From Trebouxia sp. TZW2008 (lineage: Eukaryota > Chlorophyta > Trebouxiophyceae > Trebouxiales > Trebouxiaceae), in assembly GCA_002118135.1 (NCBI GenBank), contig BDIU01000160.1, forward strand, positions 346,799-410,798: 64,000 bases of DNA, read 5' to 3'. Below are positions 34,101-44,621 of the stretch, piece after piece (position 1 is the stretch's first letter; each line of letters starts with the position of its first letter). The notes under the pieces were generated by a model. The model worked only from the letters and a program-made list of their open reading frames with translations, did not search any database and was not told where the DNA came from. The translations under genes and the position numbers were made by a program.

Positions 34101-37100
34101 TGGAGTCATTCTATAATTTGGGTCTGCTGTCTGATGAAAGCAAAACAGTGGAATGTACCTCATGACTGGCTCTTTGAGGGCTGCTTGGGTGTGGGGGAGC
34201 GGTGCTGTTGGCTTCCCGCCACCTGTCCTGTGTGTAACCCCCAGCCTGCACAAAGTCATCCTGAATCACCTCTTGTCTTTGAAGCAAATCAGGTTGGCAC
34301 CAAACCATACAGCTGAATATTTGCTGACCAACATGGCAGCAAACAAGCAAGTGTGTGGCAGGCAGCAAACGCTGCAAACCATCTGCCGACGTTGCTGGCT
34401 TTAGCAGCTAGTCTGCAAGCGGCTGCTGCTAATTCAGTGCAAGCAAGCCAGCTGACATGCTGCCTCAGTAGGCTGAATGCTTTAGCAGTCTTGCATGTAT
34501 GCTGCTCACTGACAGCACAGCACTTCTGTCATACGTGGCATTAGCCACCCACAGGACAACAGGAATTTGTCCAGGCATTTGGACAGCCTCCACCTGTCCA
34601 CATGTGTTCCACACATATTGAACAATGCAATTTGACACAAACTTCATGTCAGTGAAAGCTTTGTTGCACTTATCACCTGCTGCTGCTGCAGGTTGACTAG
34701 CGAGTCCAATTGAGCACTGACTCTGCCTTCCAACTGCCCAAGTCGCTCCAGCACACTGCTGACTCTGGGGTCCTCAGTCGCCCCAGGGCTATCCTGAGAG
34801 CCGCTGTTAGGCGATACCTGCGCCTGCCTGTAGTCTGCCACCTGTGCATTGAGCTAGATTCAGATTTGGCTCCCAGATTTCAAGAGAGAAGAGCGTAGGG
34901 ACATTTTGTGGCATGCTGTCAAAACTGGGTTGTACCGGTCCCCAGCCTGCCCTGACTCAAGTCTGTCCATTGGCAACAGACATCAAGTGGTAGTTAGTTA
35001 CCACTTGTGTCATGTTGCTCCAGCAAGCACAAACCAGCTCCACAACAACTCAGGTATTCTGCTGCTGCCTCAGCTGCTTTGAGGCGCTTGCATGACTGGT
35101 GAACAATCACTGCAGATGTCCTCAAACAGAGCAGACACATGAGCACGACCAAGTCGTGCCTGTGGCACAGGCAGGGACTGCTGACCTGCTGCTGCAGGTG
35201 GTGCAGGCGCTGGGCAGTGGTGTCCTGCTGCTGGCCCAGTGCCTGCACCTGCTGCTGCAGCCCCTCACACATCTGCCAGCTCTGCTGCCACCACTCACTC
35301 CACTTGCCATCCAGCTGCTGCATATCAGCCCTGCACAAAGCGCTGGCACTCAAGCCTGATAGCACAGTCCCTCTTGTTTGCGTGCTTGCTGGCAATGGTT
35401 GCACAAGTCTGCTAGGTGCATGCAGAATCAATGGCATTCAGCTGACCACAACTGAGGCATGCACCCTCCGCACTGGCCATGAGCATCTTGCATATGTCAC
35501 AGCATCATAGTGGATGCTTTGCAAGAAACCTGCTTGATGACATACAATTGACCTGATCTTGGGCATAGTAGACGTCACACTGGCTGTGAGCATCTTACAC
35601 ATTTCACAGCAACATTGTGGGTGCTATGCAGACCTGCTCAATGACGTGCAACTGACCTAAGGTCAGGTTTGTTTACACCTGTAGACACTTGTAGGCGAAC
35701 CAGTGAATGCCATGCATTACAGCGGACAAGTGCTCAATGGCATGCAACTAACCTCATCTGACACATGGCACCCTCCACATTGGCCGTGAGCAACTTGCAC
35801 ATTTCACAGCCAACTAGTATTCGCTATGCAGTGGAGACTGCTCAATGACCAGACCTCATGTGAGGCATGTCTACACTTATAAGACGTGTGGGCAAGCAAG
35901 TGAATGCCATGCAATACAGCTGACAACTGCTCAATGGCATACAACTAACCTTGTCTGAGACATGGCACCCTCCACAGTGACCATGAGCAACTTGCACAAT
36001 TCACAGCAGACTAGTGTTCGCTATGCACTGGAGACTGCTCAATGACGCACAACTGACCTGACCTCATGCGAGGCATGTTTACCAGGGCGGTGACGTGTGA
36101 CATGTTCGCCCACACGTCACCGCCCGAAGACGTGTGGGCGAGCAAGTGAATGCCATGCAGTACAGCCAACAACTGCTGAAAGCATGCTACTGACCTCATC
36201 TGAGACATGGCACCCTCAACACTAGCTGTCAGTGTCTGCACCAAGGCGGCTTGCAAGCCCTGGAGCTGCACAACATCCACAGCAGTTGGGCCTGCAGTCT
36301 GCTCAGGTTGCTGCCTCAGCCCATCCCTGCTGCTTACATGTGCTGCTGTGCTGTCCTGCTGGTGTTTGGGACTGTGATGCGGCTGTTGCTGCCTTGAAGC
36401 ACCAGGCATTGCGACGCTCCCTTCGCTGCCCCGCTCTTGAGCAGCTGCATGAGCCTGCTGATGCTTGGAACTATCAGGCAACTGCTGCTGATGCTGCTGC
36501 TGCGGATGCTTGTGAAGTTGCAGCTGTTGGTGGTGAGAACGGTGCGCAACAGTTATTGGTGCGTCAGACATGCTGCTTGTGGCCTGTGCTGCAGTGCCGT
36601 GAGCAGTGTTGACTACAGCAGGCTGCTGCAGCAGCAGTGGAGCTGAAGGATTAGCTAATCTGCTGAGGGCTTCTTGCTGCGGCCCTATTGCTGCTGACTG
36701 CACTAATGGCGCAGCCTCTGCCTCTGGCCTGCCCTGCTGCCCTGTAGTGCTTTGTGAACATTGAAAGCTTTTGCTGGTTGACTGGTGCATGGATCTAGGC
36801 AGTTCAAGCACTGACCCAGCAGCAGCACCAGCAGGTGTTTGCCTGACCTGTGCTACTGAGTCAGCCAAGCTTGCAGAAGCTGCACCTGTAGAGTCTGTTG
36901 CTTGGCGTCGTACTGTGGCATCATGTACAGCGGCTAGCATGTGGGCAGGGGGCGCAGTGGAGTACAACGACTGAGGCAGCTCTTGGAAGGACACTTCCTC
37001 AGCAAGCTCTGCTATGGGCTCAAGCCTGGTTTCAGCTGACATGCTGCTATGGACTCCTGATACAGTTGCTGCAGCAGCTGCTGCTTCTGAAGCACTTGAT

Positions 37101-39446
37101 TGCTGGTTTGGTGGCGGTGCAGCAGCTGCTTCTGTAGCTGTTGCTGGCTGAGCATGACGGCTCAGCAGGGACTGCCGAGCACGGGCAGGGGGCTTTTGCT
37201 GGCCTGCAGGGTCAGAGCTAACTACTGCCCTGCCCTGCTCATGCAGGGAGCTTGCTGGAGCGCTGGACTGGGCTGGTTTAGGAGGCGCAGCAGCTTGAGT
37301 GTTTGGCCCTGCTTCCCTGGTGCTGCGCCTTGCTGCTTGATGTGAGGGCGCTATTGCAGGGCCTGGCAGGACTGCCCTGTCAGCGGTGCCCCTGCAACAG
37401 CAATGATTGATGATTGATCGACACTTGTGCCCGCGCGAACGCCAGGTAGGTAACAGGTATGCCTCACTCTGTCTCTGCAACAGCAAGGATGCAATCCTCA
37501 ATCACGCGCACACACACAGCTGTGAGGCATGGCAGTACCGAAGGCCATTTGTCAAGCCATACTTTACAGCAGCAACTCTAGTCTGGTAGCTTGCATGATG
37601 TGATACATGGCATATGGGCAGTGAAGACTGCATATCAATTGTCAATGAGACACAATGCAAATAGGTTGAGCTGAGCAGCAAGTTTGCCAGGCAGAAATGC
37701 TGCACATGCTATTCACATGTATGATGTCAGCGAGACTGAAACTGCAAAGACTTTTGTATAGTGGCAGAAGAAGACAAAGAGGGAGAAGAAGACGCAGAAG
37801 AAGAACAAGAAGCAGGAGAAAAAGACACTTACCGCCTGGCTCTTGCCTTGGCTGTCTGCCATTCATCTGCACTGCTAAAGTCCTCACTGATTTCAGCCTG
37901 GATGGCCTTCACAGCTTTTACCGCCTGAATGCAGCTCACAAGTCAACACAAGGTGCAGCATCCACGGTACTCTTCTCCACTGTACTGTACTGTACTGCAC
38001 TGTACTGCACTGCACTGCACTGTGCTGAGTACAAAAAGATCTCCTGCTCAGCAGTCTGTGACACAGCATTTGGCTGGGCCTCAACAGTGCACAGCTGAAT
38101 ATAGAACGATACTCTATGTGCGACACGAGGCATGACAGTAAAGAAATGTACGCAACACGGTAGCTTGTTTCTGTATAGTTGTCAAGCATTTTTGTACGCA
38201 ATACACGAGTTGCTATTCTACAGTCAAAATAGCATCTGCTATCGCATGCAGCTGACAAAAGTGTGAGTGTGTGTGTTACCTGCAGCTGTGACTTCGCAGG
38301 CCTGGCTGACTTGCTGTTCCAGTGCTCTTCATCGCTGTCAGCATCAGAAGTATCGATGGCTGAAGGACCTGCTGGCCTTGCATCAGCCGCAGCTGCCTGT
38401 CTATCAGCCAGCCTGTTGCCGCCAGCAGCACTTTGCCTTTGCATGCTAGTCTGGCTCAGAAGCCCGATAGGCGATGGTCTACTGGTCACACTGTCCCTGC
38501 TGGCCCTTCTCTCAGCAGCAGCTGCAAGGCTTGCAGCAGACGCCCTGTTGCTGCCATTGACTGTGTTGCTACTGGCTCCCGCCTGGACGGGTTGTCTGCT
38601 GGCAAGCAACTGTGACTGCTTGGCGCGAGCGCTGTGCAACACGTCATCATCGCTGTCACTGGAAGCATGCTGCGCAGGCTTTGACTGATTTGCATTGTTC
38701 TGCCTGCCTGATTGACTTGCATTGCCTGCTCGGCTTCTGAGCAAACCCCTGGAGGCCTGCTCGGGGCTGCTGTCACTGTCGATGGCTTTAGCTGATGCTT
38801 GTGGCTTGGCTGCTGAGCTGTTGGAGAGGGATCTGGCAAGGGCCTTTTGGCCAGCTTGCAACAGTGCTGCTCCCCCTGCTCGCTTTCCAGCTATTGCTGG
38901 CTTTGCAGTGGCCTGCTACAGCAGAAAGATGGGGTGTCAGGGGTTTGAGGTCACACAGGTTGACGGATTGAGGTGTTAGCGGTGAACAGACCTTGGCTGT
39001 TGCCAGCAGCTTAGCTGGTTGCCGAGCCAGTATCCGGGCATCGTCGTCGCTGTCATCCTCCAAGGCGTTTGCAGCAGGTGCCCTCTTGACAAGCAAATCT
39101 TTGCTGGGTCTGCTGCCAGCAGGTTGAGCCGACTTGGTAGAGTACGAATCGCCACTTTGGCGCTTGCTCAACCTCGACTCAATTGGCGGTTGAGCTGCAG
39201 CACGTGTGAATCCTGCGCTGAGCTTGCCCTTATTCCTTTGCAAGACAACTTCATCCTCATCGCTGCTCATCAATACCAGCTTCCCTTATGCAGCGTACAA
39301 GTCACAGCGCCCCGGGAAAAAAGGGCGCAGCCTTGTCACGATGACATACTATAGCACTAGAGCTCACAACATACCTCTAGAACAAACGCATCAAGCAGCG
39401 CGTCAAAATCTGGGTCAAAATCTGTATTTGGCGATGGGTTACTCAT
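31191..39446 (-). CDS. Large low-complexity/coiled-coil protein, about 1137 residues
   Basis: Eleven phase-consistent exons: 39446-39375, 39279-38992, 38912-38280, 37924-37833, 37391-36195, 35330-35186, 34841-34677, 33320-33158, 32692-32556, 32096-31971, 31586-31191. The N-terminus is acidic (DFDPDFDALLDAF, then SSDEDEVV), followed by Ser/Asp clusters that look like CK2 sites (ASSDSDDD, DTSDADSDEE), a Gln/His/Ala-rich middle and a C-terminal coiled coil of several hundred residues (VSSVLERLGQLEGRV, YRKQYDALCRKLEYLEEQQ). There is no enzymatic motif and I cannot name the family; a cytoskeletal or nuclear scaffold is possible. The exon 2 acceptor (GGAAG|CTGG) and the exon 8 and exon 10 edges are the least certain joints. 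Divergent from the phosphatase gene at 39619. Confidence 0.65.
32095..32173. repeat. Inverted repeat hairpin over a 3' splice site
   Basis: Arms at 32095-32124 and 32144-32173 are reverse complements at 27 of 30 positions, separated by 19 bases. On the minus strand the proximal arm contains the CTGCAG acceptor of the exon starting at 32096, so the pre-mRNA could fold into a long stem that buries this splice site. Confidence 0.85.
35450..36215 (-). repeat. Tandem array of exon 5 donor edge and intron start
   Basis: The end of the large exon 37391-36195 (minus strand: EGAMSQMR then GTCAGT) is repeated with decay near 35960, 35770, 35590 and 35460. Each unit has a variant of tgagacatggcaccctcca plus intron words such as gagcaacttgcacatttcacagc and caatgacgtgcaactgacct. 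The spacing is about 130-240 bp. Confidence 0.8.
36085..36140. repeat. Fold-back palindrome inserted in a repeat unit
   Basis: Perfect 15-bp arms (36085-36099 and 36111-36125, gggcggtgacgtgtg and its complement) with an 11-base loop. A further inverse copy of the neighbouring gacgtgtgggcga lies within the same segment. The sister unit near 35865-35895 lacks this stretch, so it looks like an insertion templated from adjacent sequence. Confidence 0.8.
37765..37820. repeat. Degenerate (GAA)n/AGAAG tract
   Basis: Purine-rich AGAAG/GAA repeats just inside the intron after exon 37924-37833. Similar (GAA)n tracts lie near 7512-7530 and 31640-31660; on the minus strand these are pyrimidine tracts, and the one at 7512 directly precedes a 3' splice site. 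Confidence 0.8.
37976..38030. repeat. tgtac/tgcac pentamer repeat
   Basis: Tandem run of ctgtactgtactgcactg-type pentamers of about 45 bases inside intron 3 of the coiled-coil gene. Simple sequence repeat with no recognised function. Confidence 0.9.
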
Positions 39447-39618
39447 CGTGAAGCTAAACCGCCACATGGGCGCAAAAGCATCGAGCATGTGCTCGCATGT
39501 GGTCTGTGACAAGGATGTTGTTGAATCACGCCCGCTTCCATCACAGCTCGGTAGCACCGCGCAAACAGTAACAAGCTTCTGAAGCCAGGAGCATTTGCCG
39601 ATTGACCGTCGTCGCACC
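39447..39618. promoter_or_regulatory. Bidirectional promoter, 172 bp
   Basis: The initiation codons of the minus-strand coiled-coil gene (39446) and the plus-strand phosphatase (39619) are only 172 bases apart. The interval is CpG-enriched at the phosphatase side (gattgaccgtcgtcgcacc). Both 5' untranslated regions must fit inside or overlap. Confidence 0.6.
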
Positions 39619-42600
39619 ATGGATGCCCGGTCTGGCGTTGAACGTGCAGTTGCTAGAGCGTCACAAGCGTATCTTGCGAACGAAGTCGCTCTAGATGACG
39701 GTCACCTGCCTGAGAATGGGCACCTACCTGAAGAGCACGCTGTACACGAGCCAGTCCACCATGTACACGCCAGCGCGAAAAGCGCAAGAGCTATGCATCA
39801 CGTCAAGTCGGCCAAGAATCTGCGAACTGCTGCCGCTGTGACTGTGAACCTGCGCGATTGCGGAGCGATTTCCAGGATCTTGCGTCAGGGCAGAATGTTC
39901 CGGAGTAGTCAAGTCATGAGGTGAGGAGGCGCTAGCCGCAGCTTGCCCAGTATATAATTTACATTGTGCAGGTCCCTCATATGGTGTTTTGGTCTATTGC
40001 AGTGCTGCAGAGATAGATCGGCTAGGCATCAAAGTAGGTTCACTTGCATAATGATAGCGTTTCAGGCTGCTGCTGAAGCCAATGCAGCCTGCCAACCTGT
40101 GGTGGCTGTGCAGTCCATTCTTGACTTGCGGATTATGAGTAAAGACTGCAAAAAGGAAGCTAGAGACTTTGATAATCCTGCACATGAATTGGCCTACACT
40201 GTTGCCACAGTAAGTGTCACCTCTCTTCTCCTTTGCTGTTAGAAGTTGCTGCCTCAAACGTCCAGACTGACTCCCGCCTCAAGATGTATTGTGCTGCCTG
40301 TTCCCAGTCAAGCACTTGCCTTTGATATACTCAGCATGTCTGGCCTCAATCTCAGCAGTCAATGCAACAGACTCAGAGCCAATTGTTTCTGTCATTACGC
40401 AATAACACCAAAGTCATCGATGTCTGCCATGATCACAGTCAAGTCCATATTGACAACAAAAAGGACAACGCCTGCATATTCATTACACCTGGTTTAGGTC
40501 AGTACAACAAGAAACAGGTTGAGGAGACAGTTGGTTGCGCCAATGCGTACCTGGCTGGGCCTGCTGAGCTTGTCTAGCATCTGTGTGGAATGAACAAAAT
40601 GAATAGCAAGAACACGACAAAACTGAAAGCCCAAGAAGTGAACAAGAGCTCATGCTCATTAATGGTTGCTTGCTGCAGCCAGCAAGAGATTTGGTGAAGA
40701 CAATCACAGAACGGGGGGCACAACCGCCAAAAGCTTGCCATATCTGCTCAGATGAGTTTGAGGAAGCTTACAACCATGTAGCGGACGTGTTTCATGGTCA
40801 GTACAGCCATAAGCAACACCTTGCGTTGCCTGGAATAGCTAAGCCCATCACTTCTGCAGAAAGCCAAACAGTCACAATGTGATCGTTGCCCTGCACGCTG
40901 TGTGTGCACACAGGCAAGCTGTCAAGTTGCGCACACATCGTCACCCACAACCATACTCCAGTCCATGGCCTGCCTTGTCTCCTGCCATCGCGAGACCAGC
41001 TTTGCTTTCGATGAGTCTGCTGCGTGGTGTCAACTCAAGTCACTAACTGAGATCTATGTTGCGTGCTGCAGCTGATTTGGTGCCTGCAAAGGTGAAGCTG
41101 TACATCTTCTACAGCATGCCAAAGCAAGTCAAGCTGAAAACCATCCTGGCGCCCCTGTGCGGCAAGTCTCCTGAGCAAGTGATGGCTCCTGCCGTTGCAG
41201 ACTCGCATAAGCTGGGCTATGACAAGCTCTATCGGTTGCTGCTGGACCATGTGAGTCATCTCTGCTTGACATTGCTGATGTACAAAATTTTGACATTTTT
41301 GACACGACACAGTCTATTACCCTGTAAGACCGTGCGAGTCAGCTGCACTTGACATCAATATCAATTTTGAAGCACATTGGGAAGTTAGCATTAGCAGATG
41401 GCAATACTGGGCTGTGACAATGTTCCAGTCCTTCAGTGCAGTGTCTTTCACACACTCAGGCAGCTATCATCAGTGGTCGCTGCTGTTACCTGAGTACTTT
41501 GTCACAGACGGATCATTTTGAGTTTCTCTGCTTTGTCTGTATGCTGTTCTGATTTACCAGGCGTCAGTTTTCTCCCCTCTCCCTGCATTGACAAGAGCAG
41601 CCTGCTGGTGCAGGGCAAGAAAGAGATGGCAAAGGCGCTGCGAGTGTTTGTGGACCCAGTCAACTACCCCATCTTGGTACATTGCATACACGGCAAGGAC
41701 AGGACGGGCCTAATAGTCATGCTCATCATGCTGCTGTGCAGCGTAGAGCCTGAGGTATGCTGTTACATGAATGAATATGCATTGAGCAGAATGCAGCATG
41801 CATCCAGCAGAAGGAAGCCTGCTTTCAGTGCAATGCAGCATGTTTTGAGCTGCATGAAGCTGATTTTGCTGTGAATGAAGCATGCACAAGCGCGTCGCAG
41901 CATGCTTTGAGCTTCATGCAGCATGTAAGAGCAGGTCAAAGCATTGAACAGATATGAGCATGCCTTTAGCAACTGCTGTCTGAATGTTTCCTCCCGAACA
42001 TCCACCGGTGTCATCTGCAATGCTTGATCTGCAATGCTGTCAGTAATCATATACTGCCAGCAATTGTTGTGTCAGTACTGCTTGCCTTTTGACAAACAGA
42101 AAAGAGTGTCTTTAGGCGTGACTCTCGGACCTGCTGCACCAGAAAGTAGCCCTTGTTTGTTTTCTGTCTTCACCATTTGCTGCCTGTCTGCGCACAGTCC
42201 AAGTGGCTATACCAGCAAGCAACCAATAACAACATCAGCAGGGAACACAACGCTGTCGCCGTCTGTGCTGACAGTAGCATGTCTGGACGTAGACAATGCT
42301 GTCGCCATCAAGGCTCACAGCAGGCTGTTTGAGTGAGGCCCATGCTGTTGCCATCAACGCCTACATCAGGATGTCTCAGTGTAACAACTATGCTGCCATC
42401 CATGCTTACAGTAGGGCGACAGTGTTGTTTGCCCTCAGACAGTACTGCTGGCGGTGACACTGCACTCATAGCATTGCTACCCAGCTGGCAACAGATGTGA
42501 GTCTGTCCAGTGTATGCAATTGGGGCAAGTCCACATGTCCTGCAGACAGAGACTTTGCAATGACTGCACCTCAGAAATGCAGAATTGTATCACTCACAGC

Positions 42601-43886
42601 ACTCTCAAGTCACTTCCTGACAGAAGCCTTGAGTCAGATGGCAACAATGATACAATTGCCTGGACCACATATGGACCACAATGCTTAGACAAGCTGTACT
42701 GCTTGCAGACGGTGGTTTTGGACTATGTGCAGTCAGAGATCCACCTCAAGAGCTCGAGGGACAAGAGTCAATTGGACCTTGCAAGTAAGCACTATTGCGT
42801 GTGAAATAAACTGCATTCTTGTTGTCACTGAATGCTATGTCCGGCATCATTTGCTGTCTCAGAATGCTGTGCAGTCTCTTGACGACAAATAGCTATCAAT
42901 GGTTAGGGATTTTGCAATGAGTAGGGAATCCTGCGTCAGCTGTCAGATGTTTCTCACGAAAAGAAGGACAACGCCCTGTGTGAGGCTGTCAGGTGCACAT
43001 GAGAGCTGTGGTGACAACACATGTGCCTACATCGTGCTGGCCCCCTCATGTTTGTGCAAGTTTCAGCTTTAGCCTTCAATTTTGACGGATTTATGCAGTT
43101 CCTGCTCGCCGGCACACCACGCCCACATTGCTGCCCAGCCAGAACAGATTTGACGGGTATCAAGGCACATCAAAAACTGCTGTGTGGAATCATAATGCAT
43201 GGTGCGCAACTGCAGCGTAAGTGTCATTAAAGAATGCTGACTACATCAGCATTGCCATAGTCGTCAGTGGCAACTAGACAAAACACATGTCAAGACTAGA
43301 ACTCAAGTGGCAATAACAGTGCATCAACCTCTTATTCCTGCCACCTGTAGGCTATCTGACGAGCGATGGAGTGATGGCATCTAAAGCACAGACAATGCAG
43401 AGCACCATAGAGTACATGAACAAGAAGTATGGTTCAGCAGCCGGCTATGTCAAGACCATTGGACTCACACCCTCAGAGGTGTCGGCCATCAGGCTAAACA
43501 TGCTCATCAAAGCAGCTCCAAGGGACTTGCTTGAAAGGCTCAGCCTGTCTCAGGTTGGCTCGCCTCGCGGGCGAAGCTCTGTTTCACCTCAGAACAGCCG
43601 GCAGAATCTGTCTAGGAGAACATACTCTGGTGATGGTGGATTCAACCGGTCATCGTTGCCTGACAAGAATGACAGGTTTGACGTGAATGGCACTTTGCCG
43701 TCAAGCCCAGCAACAGGAAGGTTGCATCGACGGTCGCTGTCGCGGCGGTCTAAGACCTTCAACACCTTGTCACGGACGTCCAAAGATGGTTGCGGCGGTA
43801 ACAGGCTGGAGACCATGTCAAAGCAGCCACATGAGATTCTGATCAACAAAAGGATTGAGGGATTCCAGGATTCATCAAGGCTCTAG
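39619..43886 (+). CDS. Cys-based protein tyrosine phosphatase (PF13350-like)
   Basis: Nine exons, all phase-consistent: 39619-39920, 40003-40033, 40066-40209, about 40371-40497, about 40683-40796, 41072-41250, 41614-41754, 42709-42784, 43351-43886; about 549 residues. The catalytic loop is HCIHGKDRTG, a CX5R signature with Cys nucleophile and Arg. Upstream lie NLRDCGA, an early RSS and ILDLR, which match the NLRD/RS/DLR order of the Y_phosphatase3 family. After the loop, VVLDYVQSE and YMNKKYGSAAGYVKTIGL followed by LRLNML are the usual helical C-terminus. A Ser/Arg-rich tail of about 100 residues follows. Substrates in this family can be phosphoproteins or phosphoinositides; not decided here. 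One exon is only 31 nt. The acceptors of exons 4 and 5 are the least sure. Confidence 0.85.
41755..41960. repeat. Intronic repeats of gcatg/agcatgc words
   Basis: Intron after the catalytic exon of the phosphatase holds about five loose copies of gaatgcagcatg / ttgagcttcatgcagcatg at roughly 35-45 base spacing. No coding content. Confidence 0.5.
42240..42435. repeat. Intronic minisatellite, about 50-bp unit
   Basis: Four tandem degenerate units built on aatgctgtcgccatcaaggctcacagcagg, each varying at several positions, located in the phosphatase intron between exons 7 and 8. The units read as open coding-like blocks in one frame for part of their length (DNAVAIKAHSRL), but none matches a neighbouring exon. 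Confidence 0.7.
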
Positions 43887-44621
43887 GTTGTTTCAAGCTG
43901 ATGGCTAGCAGGGTTGGTCATGTTTACAGTGTCATTTTGTCCTGTACCATGCCATTGTATGGCTGTTCATGGCGCCTTGTGATGTTCTGACTGTGACATT
44001 TGGTTGTTTCATGGCCATAGGCAAGATCAGTTGTGTTACACGCTGCTTGGAAAGCCGCATTGTGTCCTTGATATCAGATTCAAGTACAAGTTTCATATAG
44101 GCTACTGTGCATATGACCTCCTATATGGAGCGATGTGGCATGGCTGAGTCTGACACTGTGTACCAACATTACTTATTCTGCAGTTGTGGCATGCTGATTG
44201 TGTGGGGAATTGCTAAGGTAGGGTACTTACTAATAATTGAATGCAGATGCAGCCAAAGCTTTTCCTGATTCAGCTTTGATGTGTAGGTTGTTTTGATACT
44301 CTGCTTTGCGCTATCTAGTACGTCCAGATTACCGTCATGATGTAATGCTCAATCGAGAACAATGTGAAAGCGGACAAAGCTAGTGCTGCTTGCCAGTTGA
44401 TATTTGCTATATATTAAACGTAACTAATGACAAACGGCCTTGCATCTTTCAGCACAATCAGGAGCAATGCCAACAGTGATTCAACATAAAGGTATGAAGC
44501 TGTGCACAGAGTTGTTGACATGAGCAGCCAAAACAAAAAATCTCATGGTAACATCAGCAAAATGCAGTACAAGCTGTCCACAGTTCTCATGCTGCTTGTT
44601 GCCTCAAATGGCCCAGGCAGG
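43887..44621. other. Intergenic region between convergent genes
   Basis: About 730 AT-richer bases between the ends of the phosphatase and chlorophyll synthase genes. Presumed 3' untranslated regions; no ORF, RNA gene or repeat recognised. Confidence 0.5.
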
